This document shows, piece after piece, positions 54,128 through 63,240 of a DNA stretch of 64,000 nt (position 1 is its first letter; each line of letters begins with the position of its first letter). The notes under the pieces are model-generated. The model saw nothing but the letters and a program-made list of their open reading frames with translations, did not search any database and had not been told where the DNA came from. Source of the stretch: Actinoplanes sp. L3-i22 (lineage in GTDB: Bacteria; Actinomycetota; Actinomycetes; Mycobacteriales; Micromonosporaceae). The stretch spans positions 3,976,501 to 4,040,500 of the forward strand of contig NZ_AP024745.1 in assembly GCF_019704555.1 (NCBI RefSeq), given 5' to 3'. The position numbers were made by a program, and so were the translations under genes.

Positions 54128-54629
54128 CCAGCGCCCGTCCTTTCCGACGATGTTCCTGCCAGCACACGATGATTGCTTGGCTCATCCTGGCTGACACCAA
54201 TGTTTTGGCACCATCGGTTAACGGTGAACGGCTCCCACAAGCAATCCCGGGTGACGCCGCGGCGCATCCGCTCGTGCCGCGGTGAGTGGCGCTGCGTTTG
54301 CCCTGCCTGGGTGCTATGTAGGAGTGAGCAGGGTTTGGTGAGTCGGTCGGGCGTCGGCCAGCGCGTTGGCGGCGGCGTCGTGAACACGTTGCGGCGGCTC
54401 GCGGGGGCTGGTAGTTTCCGAGCGAGCCCCGTATGGGCCTACGCATGGAGGTAGTGGCTTTCCAGCCCCTCACAGGACCGGCATCTGTCGGCACCTGATC
54501 GCAGACGTTGACTCCTGATCCACAGGTGAAGTCTGCGTTTGCCACCGCGTACGGCTTGCGGGGTTTCTTTGTGCCTGTCCCGGGCTGGGAGTCGTCCTCC
54601 ATCCGACCACACATGAGGATGGGAATCGC
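54128..54629. other. 502-bp gap, no gene assigned
   Basis: Frames are open on both strands (for example 54173-54454 plus and 54124-54387 minus) but lack start signals and family motifs. The GC content looks lower than in neighbours. It may hold a decayed gene or regulatory sequence for the reductase at 54630; I cannot support either. Confidence 0.4.
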
Positions 54630-55076
54630 ATGACGGAAACGTACGGTAATTTCGATGTCAATGAATTTCAGCGGCGCATCATCGAGGAGTTTCGCGAGAA
54701 CGGCGGCAAGGTCGGCGGAATGTTCCAGGACGCCACGCTGGCGCTGCTGACGACCATCGGCGCGCGGACGGGTGAGCAGCGCACCGTGCCGCTCGGCTAT
54801 CTGGAGATCGACGGGAAATCGATCGTTGTGGCCTCGGCCATGGGCGCTCCGAAGAATCCGGGCTGGTACCACAACATCCGGCACGACCCGGCGGTGACCG
54901 TCGAATTCGGAACGGACAGGTACCGCGCGATGGCGGCAATTCCGGACGGCGACGAGTACGAGAAGCTGTGGGGCAAGGTGGTGGAGCAGGCACCCGGCTA
55001 CGGTGACTACCAGGCTCGGACGACCCGCCGGATCCCGGTCGTGGTGTTGCACCGACTCGACCCCGACCACTCGTGA
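54630..55076 (+). CDS. deazaflavin (F420)-dependent nitroreductase family protein
   Basis: A 148-residue protein of the Ddn/FDOR family, recognised by LLTTIGARTGEQRTVPLGYLE, a NPGWYHNIRHDPAVTVE block and a C-terminal TTRRIPVVVL strand. Family members use reduced cofactor F420 to reduce various substrates, and F420 is common in actinomycetes. The substrate here is unknown. Confidence 0.92.
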   Translation: MTETYGNFDVNEFQRRIIEEFRENGGKVGGMFQDATLALLTTIGARTGEQRTVPLGYLEIDGKSIVVASAMGAPKNPGWYHNIRHDPAVTVEFGTDRYRAMAAIPDGDEYEKLWGKVVEQAPGYGDYQARTTRRIPVVVLHRLDPDHS

Positions 55077-55239
55077 TCCCGATGCCCTGAAACGGGCCGA
55101 GGGGCCGCGATCTGCGCAACATTCTCGCCTTACGTGATCCCAGCGGCCGACTGGAGGGATGCTCGATATGGCCGTCCGGTTGTCCGCTGTGGAGATCCTC
55201 GACCAAGCCTGGCCGGGCCGCGGTCGATAGACAGCGCTT

Positions 55240-55896
55240 CTACCACTGGTCGGTGGGTGCGTCGCGTTCGACGAGCGAGGCGAACCGCTCCTCTTCCTCG
55301 GCGCTCTTGACGCGGAACCCGGGTATCCCACGCTCACTTTCCCAGCTCAGATCACGGGCAAGGCCCGTCAGCGATGCCGCCACCCGTTCCCCGGACAGCC
55401 GAGCCCTGTCCCGCAGGGCGATCCAGTGATCCACCCCATCGTGGGAGCGGGCGATGTCCATGACATCTTCGCCCTGTAGCCGCATCTCCTGCTTCTGGAA
55501 GTGGTTCTCCTCAAAATTCACTGAAGTGGACTCGCCGCAAACGGAATCAATATTTGACCACACATTGGAGGTTGTGAAGGTGATTCCAGGCGCGTTCAGG
55601 GGGTGCGGCGGTTCGTCACCGCCAACCATCAGTGCGATCTCGATGGATGCGCTCTGATAATACTTGATCAGCGCGACGTCATCGCCGAAGAAGAAACTCC
55701 TGGAACGAATCAGAAGCTTGCGATCATCAGGGCTCCTGCGCGATCGTTCGAACAACCCGTCAAGATAGCGATCGAGTGGTTCCCGATACTCGAAATCACC
55801 AAGTGTGCCTACTCTTGCCAGGCGCACGGAGCAGAGAGCTCCATACATTTGGAGCCCCAGCGGACTACGAATTTCTTCGAGCTCTGGCAATTTCAT
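55240..55896 (-). CDS. hypothetical protein
   Basis: A protein of 218 residues from ATG 55896 (ATG 55911 is an in-frame alternative); the open frame continues further upstream but that part has shadow-like composition. It begins MKLPELEEIRSPLG and contains several acidic and aromatic patches (SRSFFFGDDVALIKYYQSAS, LNAPGITFTTSNVWSN). No membrane segment or known motif was found. GC and codon use look less biased than in the siderophore operon, suggesting an acquired accessory gene. Confidence 0.55.
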   Translation of the reverse strand: MKLPELEEIRSPLGLQMYGALCSVRLARVGTLGDFEYREPLDRYLDGLFERSRRSPDDRKLLIRSRSFFFGDDVALIKYYQSASIEIALMVGGDEPPHPLNAPGITFTTSNVWSNIDSVCGESTSVNFEENHFQKQEMRLQGEDVMDIARSHDGVDHWIALRDRARLSGERVAASLTGLARDLSWESERGIPGFRVKSAEEEERFASLVERDAPTDQW

Positions 55897-56075
55897 CGCG
55901 GTTCCCACCATAGCTGCCGAAACATCCAGCCGGCCGGGGCAACGAACATAATGATCTACCGCCGACAATGCTCGCGGATGGCGACCTTCTTGTGGCGCAG
56001 CCCGGCGGCCACCGCCGTGCACGAGCGGCCCGGTCTGCTGTGGCGTGATCCCCGCCCCCGGGTCGTCAAGAGCAC

Positions 56076-56555
56076 TCAGGCGACCACCCGTAGGAAAATC
56101 GCGTCGCCGGCAGCCGCTGCGGCGGCGAAGAGGTCCGCGACCTCTTGAACGTCCCGCCCGACGCCCTCCACGACGTCGTCGTGCAGTTCCGGCTGGTGGA
56201 ACTCCGCTGCGAGCGCGCCCCGAAAACGTTCGGCCCACTCCTCAAGAGGAGAATCAACGAGCAAACCCGATATTTCCCGTACGTCGTCAGCCCCGATAAT
56301 CGACGTCATGAGGTCCTCGTCCCACCTGGACGGCCACACGAGCCTCGCCGCCGGATGGTCGGGTGCCGCGATCTGCACCAGCGCCGGAATCATCTCGCCG
56401 AAGTCCTCCGATCCGACAAGCAGCCCGGCCTCGACCGCTTCGGAATAGCCGTCCTCGGCGAAATGAGGCGCGAGCGCCCGAACCTCCGCCATCGACCCGG
56501 GCGCCACGAACCCGTCCCCGCTGACCCGCCGCCAGAAAACATCCACACCCGCCAT
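56076..56555 (-). CDS. hypothetical protein
   Basis: A 159-residue acidic protein from ATG 56555 (MAGVDVFWRRVSGDG...), rich in Ala, Glu and Asp, with YSEAVEAGLLVGSEDFGEM and a C-terminal alanine run. No family recognised. A longer form starting at TTG 56783 is possible in the same frame. Confidence 0.55.
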   Translation of the reverse strand: MAGVDVFWRRVSGDGFVAPGSMAEVRALAPHFAEDGYSEAVEAGLLVGSEDFGEMIPALVQIAAPDHPAARLVWPSRWDEDLMTSIIGADDVREISGLLVDSPLEEWAERFRGALAAEFHQPELHDDVVEGVGRDVQEVADLFAAAAAAGDAIFLRVVA

Positions 56556-56880
56556 GAACAGGCAATCTATCCACCCTCGGCCGCGAAAGCGTCCAGACCG
56601 TCTGCTGCCGACCCGTTCGGCGTACCGGGCGGCCGTGGCGACCGGTTCCGCAGCGTCGTGCGGCTGGAAGGCGTCACCGACAGCCGGCAACAGTTCCGCC
56701 CGGGGCAGTGCGGAGTCCGGCTGAGCGGCGGCTACGAGAAGCTCCGGCCAGGACAGCGCCGGCCCCTGGAACCCTTTCTCCAACGCGGCGAGCGTGATGA
56801 CCGAGTCGGAGCCGGAGAAGAGGGCATGCCTGGAAGCCGAGGAAAACGGCGATGCGTGACGATCAGCAGTCGCGTTAGGG
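56556..56880 (-). pseudogene. possible coding remnant upstream of the 159-residue gene
   Basis: The same minus-strand frame stays open upstream to beyond 56880 and reads protein-like (SGSDSVITLAALEKGFQG, ALSWPELLVAAAQPDSALP) but has no ATG or GTG. It may be a decayed fusion partner, the true N-terminal part from TTG 56783, or chance. Confidence 0.3.
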
Positions 56881-56887
56881 TCTCCGG

Positions 56888-57211
56888 ATGATGGGTCTCC
56901 CCGGTGCCACGAAACAGTCCTTCGCGGGCCTCGACTTGCGACACCGGAGCTTCGAACAGCACTTCTTCAAGCTCTGCGACTTCCGAGGAGCCGACCTCCG
57001 AGGCGCTTCCCTGAGGGGTGCACGGTTCGCCGGATGCGACCTCCGGAACGCTGATCTGCGCGACACGGACCTGTCCTACGCGGAGTTCAGCAGCGTTCGC
57101 ACCCACGATCCTTCGTATGGCCGTACCGACGTCACGGGCGCGTTGTGGCAAGGAGCGAACCTACGAGGAGTCGATGCCGAGGATGTCATCGGATGGCCGG
57201 ACCAGCCGTGA
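56888..57211 (+). CDS. pentapeptide-repeat protein
   Basis: A 107-residue protein built mainly of A(D/N)LRx-type pentapeptides (CDFRGADLRGASLRGARFAG, CDLRNADLRDTDLSYAEF), predicting a short right-handed quadrilateral beta-helix. Some members mimic DNA and protect gyrase, but many have no known function. It overlaps no gene and converges on the TPR gene. Confidence 0.85.
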   Translation: MMGLPGATKQSFAGLDLRHRSFEQHFFKLCDFRGADLRGASLRGARFAGCDLRNADLRDTDLSYAEFSSVRTHDPSYGRTDVTGALWQGANLRGVDAEDVIGWPDQP

Positions 57212-57247
57212 GGTAAGGGCGCTGGATCGTCGGCCGGGATCGCCCGG

Positions 57248-60200
57248 TCAGGTGCGGGTGGCGTGCAGGTCGGGGACCGTCGGCAGGGTCTGTCTCGTCT
57301 CCTCCATGGCGGCCAGCGTCCGCGCGATCCGCCGACTCTTGGCCAGGTGCGGATACTGCCGCTGAGCGTGCCGCAAATCCGCCGCCGCGATCGTCAGCAG
57401 CCCCCGATGCCGGAGTGGATCGTTGTCGCCCACCGGAGTGAGCCGCGCGTAGAGCCTCGTCCCGTGATCCACCCGCCGATCGCTGACCTGGATCAGCGCC
57501 AGGTCGAAGTGCGCCCCACCGGTCCGTTGTTGCAGGCTGATCGCTTCATAGAGGGTCTGTGCCGCCGCGTCCAGGTTCCCGAGCCGGTACTGACACCAGC
57601 CGGCCAGGCTCAGGTCGTGCTTGCTCCGGAAGCTCAGCGCCTCGTCGAGCGACCGCTGGTAGAGCCCCTCGGCCTCCGAACCCGGCGGCCGTCCGAGCGA
57701 GAGCACGTTGGCCAGGTTCTTGCGATACCACCGGGTGTCCTTGTTCCGCACCGCCTCCCGCAGGGCGGCTTCGGCGCCGTCGAGGTCCGGCGGGTCGAGG
57801 TGGTACAGGCACCACCCCAGCACGTTCCACGTGTCCGCGTGTTCCGGGTGCTCGTCGAGCAGCCGCCGGGACAGCCGGATCGCCGGCTCGAAGGTCCCGG
57901 TGTCGGCCAGCGTCCAGATCAGCGTCCCCATCACCCACGGGTTGCGGGGCGCCTCGCTCGTCGCGTGGTCGAGCATCCGGAACGCGTCCCGGTACCGGTC
58001 GAGCGAGACGTACGTCTGAGCCAGCCGGGTGGTCGTCGCCGCGTCCCGCGGATAGGCCTCCCGCGCCTGCTCGAAGACGTTCGCGGCGCCCTTGTGGTCG
58101 CCGGCGCTCTGCAGCAGCAGCCCGAGCGTGGCCAGTGCGCCGTAGTGGTTCGGCGCCTCGCCCAGCACCTGCTGGCTGCCTTTGATCGCCGCGGTGGTGT
58201 TGCCGAGCAGCCGGTGCGCCTCCGCCTTGAGCGCCTCCGCGTCCGGCGTGCCGGCCGGGCCGAGCACGTCCAGCGCGGCCTGGTAGGCCCCGTTGTCGAT
58301 CTCGAGCTGGCCCCGGGCGATCACGATGTCGACGTTCTGCGGATCGGTGGTTGCCAGCTCGGCCAGTGCCGCGCGGGCGTCGTCGGGCCGGCTCCGGCCG
58401 ATCAGCTGGGCGTTCAGCAACCGGGCCCGGAGGTCGTCGGGGTCTTGTTCGAGCACCGTCGCGATGTTCGCCGCGGCCTCGTCCGGCTTTCCGGCGAGCA
58501 GCAGGGCGGCGGCGAGTTCGTTGCGGGCGTCGTGGCCGGGGGCGTGCCGGCGGATCGCCTGCCGGGCGTAGCCGATGGCGGCCGACGCGTCGCCGACGGT
58601 GCGGGCCACGACGGCCTGCCGGATCAGGATGTCGGACCGCTTGGGGTCCAGCTCGGCGGCTTCCCGCAGCGTTCGCGCGGCGTCGGTGAACCGGCCGACG
58701 GCGCTCTCCACGCCGGCGCGCAGCAGCAGTGAGTCCGGTGTGGTCGTGACGTCCGGGGCGGACAGCGCCTCGAGCGCCTCGTCGTTGCGGCCCTGGCGGG
58801 TCAGGATCCGGGCGAGCCGGATCACGTCCCGGGCCTCGGATCCGGACTCGATCAGCAGGTCCCGGGCTTCCTCCTCGGCCTCGGCGAGGTCGTCGCCGGC
58901 GGCCACGCAGATGTCCACCCAGAGCCGGCGCGCCTCGCGGTGCTGGGGCTCGCGCGAGCGCACCTCGGCCAGCGCGGCCCGGGCGCCGTCGAGGTCGCCG
59001 CCGGCGAACAGGATCTGGGCGCGCAGCCACCACGGCTCGGCCCATTCGGGGGCCAGTTCGGTGCAGCGGTCGACGGCCCGGAGCGCGTCGGCGCGGCGTT
59101 TGTCGGTGGGGGTGCCCTTGAACAGCGCCGTCGCGACGAGCAGGTGGGCCATCGCGTTCGCCGGATGCCGGCGGGCCACCGACCGGGCCTTGGTCAGCGC
59201 CGTCCGGGTCTCGCCGCGCGCGGTCATCAGCTCGACCTCGAGCGCCTGCAGGTACAGGTCGTCCGGCCACGCCGTCAGGCCCTGCTCGACCACCGCCCGG
59301 GCCTCGTCCGGGCGGCCGGACACCAGCAGGGTGTCCGCGTACTCGAACCAGTCCCCGGCCTGTGACCGCGGGCTGGCGTGCAGTCGTTCGTACTGGTCGA
59401 TCGCCTCGTCGACCAGGCCCAGCTGCTGGGCCGTCGCGGCGTGCAGGCGCAGCACGTCGGGCTGGCTGCGGGCGTCCAGCGGAACGGCCCGGAGCACGGT
59501 GAGCGCGCCCGCGGGGTCGCCGGCGTCGCGCAGGGCGGACGCTTCCAGCACGGCGGCGGGCCAGGCGCCCGGGTCGAGGTCGCGCGCCTGCCGGGCCAGC
59601 CGGGCCGCCTCGTCGACCTCGCTCTGGGCCAGTCGCGTCTCCCCGGCCCGCAGCAGCACGTCGACGTCGTCCGGCGCCGCGGCCAGGGCGGCTTGCAGGT
59701 CGGCGGAGGCGTGGGCCGAGTCACCGGCGACGGCGTACGCCATCGCCCGCCGCACCAGGAGCCGGGCGTTGCCGGGATCGTTCAGCAGCGCGAGGTCGAA
59801 CGCCTCGACGGCCTCCTGATGACGGCCCAGCAGCACCAGGGCTTCCGCGCGCACACCGGCGGCCACGCCCGGTTGCTCCCGGTCGGCCTGTTCCAGGGCG
59901 GGCAGCGCCTGGCCGGGCCGGCCCGCGGCGAGCAGCAGCCGGGCCGCGTCGATCATCAGGGGCAACGCCGCCGGATCGCGCTGGGCCCGCAGCACTTCGG
60001 CGCGCAGCAGGCAGAGTTCCGGATCGGCCGGCAACGCGAGCAAGGCGGATCGGATGATTGCCGCGGCTTCCGGCACGCGGTCGGCCGCGATCAAAGCCCG
60101 GGCCAGGGTACGGGCGTGTTCCGGCGCCCCGGCGTCCGCCGTCACGGCGGCCAGCAGGTGCGGCAGAGCCTCCGTCAGGCGCCCCTGACCGGCCAGCGCG

Positions 60201-60589
60201 ATCCCGAAGTCGCCCCGGTCGCGTGCCGACATGGTGGTCGCCGGCTCCCCCTCGAAGATCGCGACCGCCTGGCCGAACAGGTCGGCCGCCCGCGCGTCCT
60301 GTCCCCGGTGCCGGGCGGTCTCGCCGCGCAGCGTCAGGATGACCGCTTCGACGACCCGCCCCGTCCCGGCCGGTGCCGGAGCGTCCGCGGACCCGGCGGG
60401 CTCGGTGATCCGCTGCGCGGCGGCGGTCAGCAGGGTGTCGCAGCCGGCCAGGTTGTCCAGCCGCAGTTCGGTCCGGGCCCGTTCGACCACCGCCCGCAGC
60501 ATCAGGTCCGGTACGAGATCACGCATGGGGGAGAAGCCGGCGGAGGCGCGGAGCCACTGCAGCGCCAGCGGAACTTCGATCAGACCCAT
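57248..60589 (-). CDS. giant TPR-repeat protein
   Basis: A 1113-residue protein made almost entirely of tetratricopeptide-like helical pairs from about residue 120 to 1060; clear examples are WNVLGWCLYHLDPPDLDGAE and LAGWCQYRLGNLDAAAQTLY. The N-terminal 60 residues (MGLIEVPLALQWLRASAGFS) look different and may be a membrane- or partner-interacting segment. ATG 60589 overlaps the upstream gene's stop by 10 bp and has AGGAGG upstream, so the two are coupled. It is the last gene of the minus-strand set and probably a scaffold; no catalytic domain is visible. Confidence 0.88.
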   Translation of the reverse strand: MGLIEVPLALQWLRASAGFSPMRDLVPDLMLRAVVERARTELRLDNLAGCDTLLTAAAQRITEPAGSADAPAPAGTGRVVEAVILTLRGETARHRGQDARAADLFGQAVAIFEGEPATTMSARDRGDFGIALAGQGRLTEALPHLLAAVTADAGAPEHARTLARALIAADRVPEAAAIIRSALLALPADPELCLLRAEVLRAQRDPAALPLMIDAARLLLAAGRPGQALPALEQADREQPGVAAGVRAEALVLLGRHQEAVEAFDLALLNDPGNARLLVRRAMAYAVAGDSAHASADLQAALAAAPDDVDVLLRAGETRLAQSEVDEAARLARQARDLDPGAWPAAVLEASALRDAGDPAGALTVLRAVPLDARSQPDVLRLHAATAQQLGLVDEAIDQYERLHASPRSQAGDWFEYADTLLVSGRPDEARAVVEQGLTAWPDDLYLQALEVELMTARGETRTALTKARSVARRHPANAMAHLLVATALFKGTPTDKRRADALRAVDRCTELAPEWAEPWWLRAQILFAGGDLDGARAALAEVRSREPQHREARRLWVDICVAAGDDLAEAEEEARDLLIESGSEARDVIRLARILTRQGRNDEALEALSAPDVTTTPDSLLLRAGVESAVGRFTDAARTLREAAELDPKRSDILIRQAVVARTVGDASAAIGYARQAIRRHAPGHDARNELAAALLLAGKPDEAAANIATVLEQDPDDLRARLLNAQLIGRSRPDDARAALAELATTDPQNVDIVIARGQLEIDNGAYQAALDVLGPAGTPDAEALKAEAHRLLGNTTAAIKGSQQVLGEAPNHYGALATLGLLLQSAGDHKGAANVFEQAREAYPRDAATTTRLAQTYVSLDRYRDAFRMLDHATSEAPRNPWVMGTLIWTLADTGTFEPAIRLSRRLLDEHPEHADTWNVLGWCLYHLDPPDLDGAEAALREAVRNKDTRWYRKNLANVLSLGRPPGSEAEGLYQRSLDEALSFRSKHDLSLAGWCQYRLGNLDAAAQTLYEAISLQQRTGGAHFDLALIQVSDRRVDHGTRLYARLTPVGDNDPLRHRGLLTIAAADLRHAQRQYPHLAKSRRIARTLAAMEETRQTLPTVPDLHATRT

Positions 60590-62070
60590 GTCCGGCCGTC
60601 CTCCTGGGGATCGCGGCCCACCTGGATCGGCGGGCCGAACGGGATCTTCGACGCCGAGTCCTTCGCCCGGGTGTGGATCACCTGCGCTTTCTCCGGATCG
60701 TTGAGCCGGGCGATCCACATCGCGCTCATCAGATCGCGCAGCTGCATCGGGTCCACCGGCTTCTCCTCGTCCGTCAGCTCGGCGGCCGCGTCGTGCAGCA
60801 TCGCGATCGTGTCGAGCGGATAGCCGACCGTGCGCATGGTCTTGACCCGGACCAGGTCCTTGCCGAAGCGATCGACGACCTCCTGGTCACCGGGTTCCAG
60901 CGGGCGCTCCTCCCCGCCGGCCGCGGCACGGGCCAGGTGCCATGCGGCCTCCACCCGGTCGGCCGCCTGCTCCAGCCGCGCCCGCTGCGGGGTGTCCCGC
61001 TCGGCGGACCACGCCCGCAGCTGTCGCAGCAACAGGGCGGCGCGCTGGACGTCCGAGGGCCGGTCGTCGGGCTTGGCCTCGGTGACCGGTTCGGCCATCG
61101 GGTCGAATTCCAGGAACACCGTGGCGTACAGATAGCTCGGGCCCAGCGCGTGCAGCGCGTAGAGGTCGGCGCAGAGCAACCGCTGACCGGGCGTCAGCGT
61201 GACCTTCTGCGGCTGCCAGACGCTCGCGACCGCCTTGCCGGCGCGCCGGCCGACCAGGGGCAGCGCCCACAGACTCCACTGCGGATACCCCAGCGGCAGG
61301 TGCCGGCGCCCGAGCGAGCTCATCAGCGCCAGCGGGGATCGGCGTGGATCCTCCCGGTGGCGCAGCGGCACCGGGCCCATCAGGTGCCCGACCAGTGCCT
61401 CGTACGCGGCCATCAGCGTGGCGTCGAGGTCGAATCGGACCAGCGCGGGATGGGCGGACATGCCGTCGGTGTCCACCGGCAGCCCGCGCACCGCCATGCC
61501 GGCCAGCAGTTCCAGGTAGCGGCTCAGCAGTTCGTGACCGCGGCGCGGCATCTCGGCCCGGTACCGCTGCCACGGCTCGTCGGACTCACCCAGGTCGCTC
61601 AGCAGCTCCTGGTAGTCCTCCTTGGCATCGGTCAACGCCTGGACCGGCAACGCCGCCACCGACCAGCGCCGGACGTCCTGGAACGAGTCGTACACGCCGA
61701 GTCGTTCCTCGCTGAGCTTCTTGAGTTCGGCGTCGGCGTCGCGCAGGTGCCGCCGGACCTCTTCCACCCGGGAGATCCGGTCGTTCTCCGGGGCGGCGTC
61801 GTAGCGGGGCGCGGGCAGGCCCGGCCGGGGCAGGCCGGTGCGGGGCCGCGCCGGCCGGCCGAGCAGCCCGTCGAGTCGCCGGCGGATCACCGCGATGTGC
61901 ACGGCGAGGTCGTTCTCCGCGCCGGCCAGGCGCCCGTCCTCGGACAGGAAGCCCTCCACGTCGGTGAGCCGCCGGTTCTGCTCGGCCATCGCGCTGATCA
62001 CGCTGGTGACCTCCTCCAGCGCCTGGTTCAGCACGTCGAGCCGGGTCTGCAGGATCAGGTCGGCGGGCAT
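60580..62070 (-). CDS. uncharacterised protein of the TPR-zincin gene set
   Basis: A 496-residue, mostly helical protein. Residues 1-75 and 105-135 have coiled-coil-like patterns (LDVLNQALEEVTSVISAMAE, EEVRRHLRDADAELKKLSEE) with a Pro/Arg-rich linker between. The rest is a mixed domain with WSLWALPLVGRRAG near the middle. I recognise no family, active-site motif or signal peptide. It sits 25 bp after the zincin gene and overlaps the TPR gene, so it is co-expressed with both. Confidence 0.8.
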   Translation of the reverse strand: MPADLILQTRLDVLNQALEEVTSVISAMAEQNRRLTDVEGFLSEDGRLAGAENDLAVHIAVIRRRLDGLLGRPARPRTGLPRPGLPAPRYDAAPENDRISRVEEVRRHLRDADAELKKLSEERLGVYDSFQDVRRWSVAALPVQALTDAKEDYQELLSDLGESDEPWQRYRAEMPRRGHELLSRYLELLAGMAVRGLPVDTDGMSAHPALVRFDLDATLMAAYEALVGHLMGPVPLRHREDPRRSPLALMSSLGRRHLPLGYPQWSLWALPLVGRRAGKAVASVWQPQKVTLTPGQRLLCADLYALHALGPSYLYATVFLEFDPMAEPVTEAKPDDRPSDVQRAALLLRQLRAWSAERDTPQRARLEQAADRVEAAWHLARAAAGGEERPLEPGDQEVVDRFGKDLVRVKTMRTVGYPLDTIAMLHDAAAELTDEEKPVDPMQLRDLMSAMWIARLNDPEKAQVIHTRAKDSASKIPFGPPIQVGRDPQEDGRTWV

Positions 62071-62095
62071 GGCGGGTCTCCTTCCCGGCTGCGGA

Positions 62096-63238
62096 TCAGA
62101 TCAGGGCGCGCGCCCAGGTCTCCAGGTGCTCGGGGGCCGGGCGTGCGCCGGTGGCGTCCAGCCGGGACAGCCAGGCCACGGTGAGCACGTCACGGATCTG
62201 ATAGCCGGTCTCGGTGTCCGGCTTGCCGCCCGCGGCGAGGGCCTGGTCCAGCTGCCGGAGTACGGCGTTGCGCCACTCGTAGCGCAGCGGCTGGGCCCGC
62301 CGCCCCAGCAGGCCGAGGGTGCCGGTCACCTGGAGCCGGACGGTGGACTCCTGAGCGGTGGACAGCTTGGCGGACGCCGAGACGTGCTCGCGCAGGGCGT
62401 TCCACGCCGAGGTCAGCTGCTCGTGGGCCATCCGGTAGCGCCCCTCGGCCGGTTCCCGCACGGTGAGCTGGTGCAGCGTCTCCAGCACGACGGCCGCCCG
62501 GACCGCGTCCGGCGGGTGGGTCCCGGCCGGCCCGCCCGTCGCGTCGGAGACCGGATCCAGCCGGTGCAGGATCATGGTGCACGGGTACGCGGGCCCGGTC
62601 GCGTAGGTGGCGAAGATGTCACAGAACAGCTCCTCGGCCTGCTGGGCGGAGTAGCCCGGCCAGGTCCCGAGCGCCTCCGCGCCCAGCGGCCGGGCGGTGT
62701 TGGTCACCGGGTCGTAGAGGTCGAACTGCATGGTCAGCACGTGACCGAACTCGTGGGCCATCACCGGCAGGTCCCACACCCCGTGGTCGGGCACCCGCCG
62801 GCGGATGACGTACGCGGCCCGGTGCAGGAACTCCACGTCGCCCGGCACGGTCGGCCGGGCCAGGCCGTTGTCGAGCCGGCCGGCCAGCTCGGCGATCAGT
62901 CGATCCGCCTCGGTGCAGGCGCCGTCGTCGAGTCCCCAGCTGCGGGCCAGGGTCCCGGTGGCCAGCGCGAACGCCTCGTCGACCACCCGGGTGGTGGCTT
63001 CGGTCCGGGCGGCCGCCTCTTCCAGCCGGGCGGTGTTCACCCCGTAGCGGCGGGCCCGGCCGGCCAGCGCGTCCAGCTCGCCGTCGGCCTGCCCGATCGT
63101 GGTCATGATCTGCGGGTGCACGGCCCGGCCGAGGTCGGGCAGCTGCGCGAGCAGGCCGTCCATCGCCTGCCGGGCCCGTCGCAGCCGGTAGCGCTCACGC
63201 TCGATGCGCGCCAGCAGGACCTCGGTGTCGGTGGGCAT
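62096..63238 (-). CDS. HEXXH zincin-like protein
   Basis: A 380-residue protein with a helical N-terminal half (residues 1-120, coiled-coil-like) and a metallopeptidase signature MAHEFGHVLTM (His162, Glu163, His166). About 37 residues later EELFCDIF gives an ExxxD pattern (Glu203) typical of the third zinc ligand in gluzincins. No signal peptide, so it would act in the cytoplasm or at the membrane face. It could process a partner of the same gene set; substrate and activity are unknown. Confidence 0.82.
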   Translation of the reverse strand: MPTDTEVLLARIERERYRLRRARQAMDGLLAQLPDLGRAVHPQIMTTIGQADGELDALAGRARRYGVNTARLEEAAARTEATTRVVDEAFALATGTLARSWGLDDGACTEADRLIAELAGRLDNGLARPTVPGDVEFLHRAAYVIRRRVPDHGVWDLPVMAHEFGHVLTMQFDLYDPVTNTARPLGAEALGTWPGYSAQQAEELFCDIFATYATGPAYPCTMILHRLDPVSDATGGPAGTHPPDAVRAAVVLETLHQLTVREPAEGRYRMAHEQLTSAWNALREHVSASAKLSTAQESTVRLQVTGTLGLLGRRAQPLRYEWRNAVLRQLDQALAAGGKPDTETGYQIRDVLTVAWLSRLDATGARPAPEHLETWARALI

Positions 63239-63240
63239 GG

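Noticed and set aside
54124..54454. possible transposase or integrase remnant
   Set aside because: Short frames read vaguely protein-like but have no catalytic motif, inverted repeats or target duplication.
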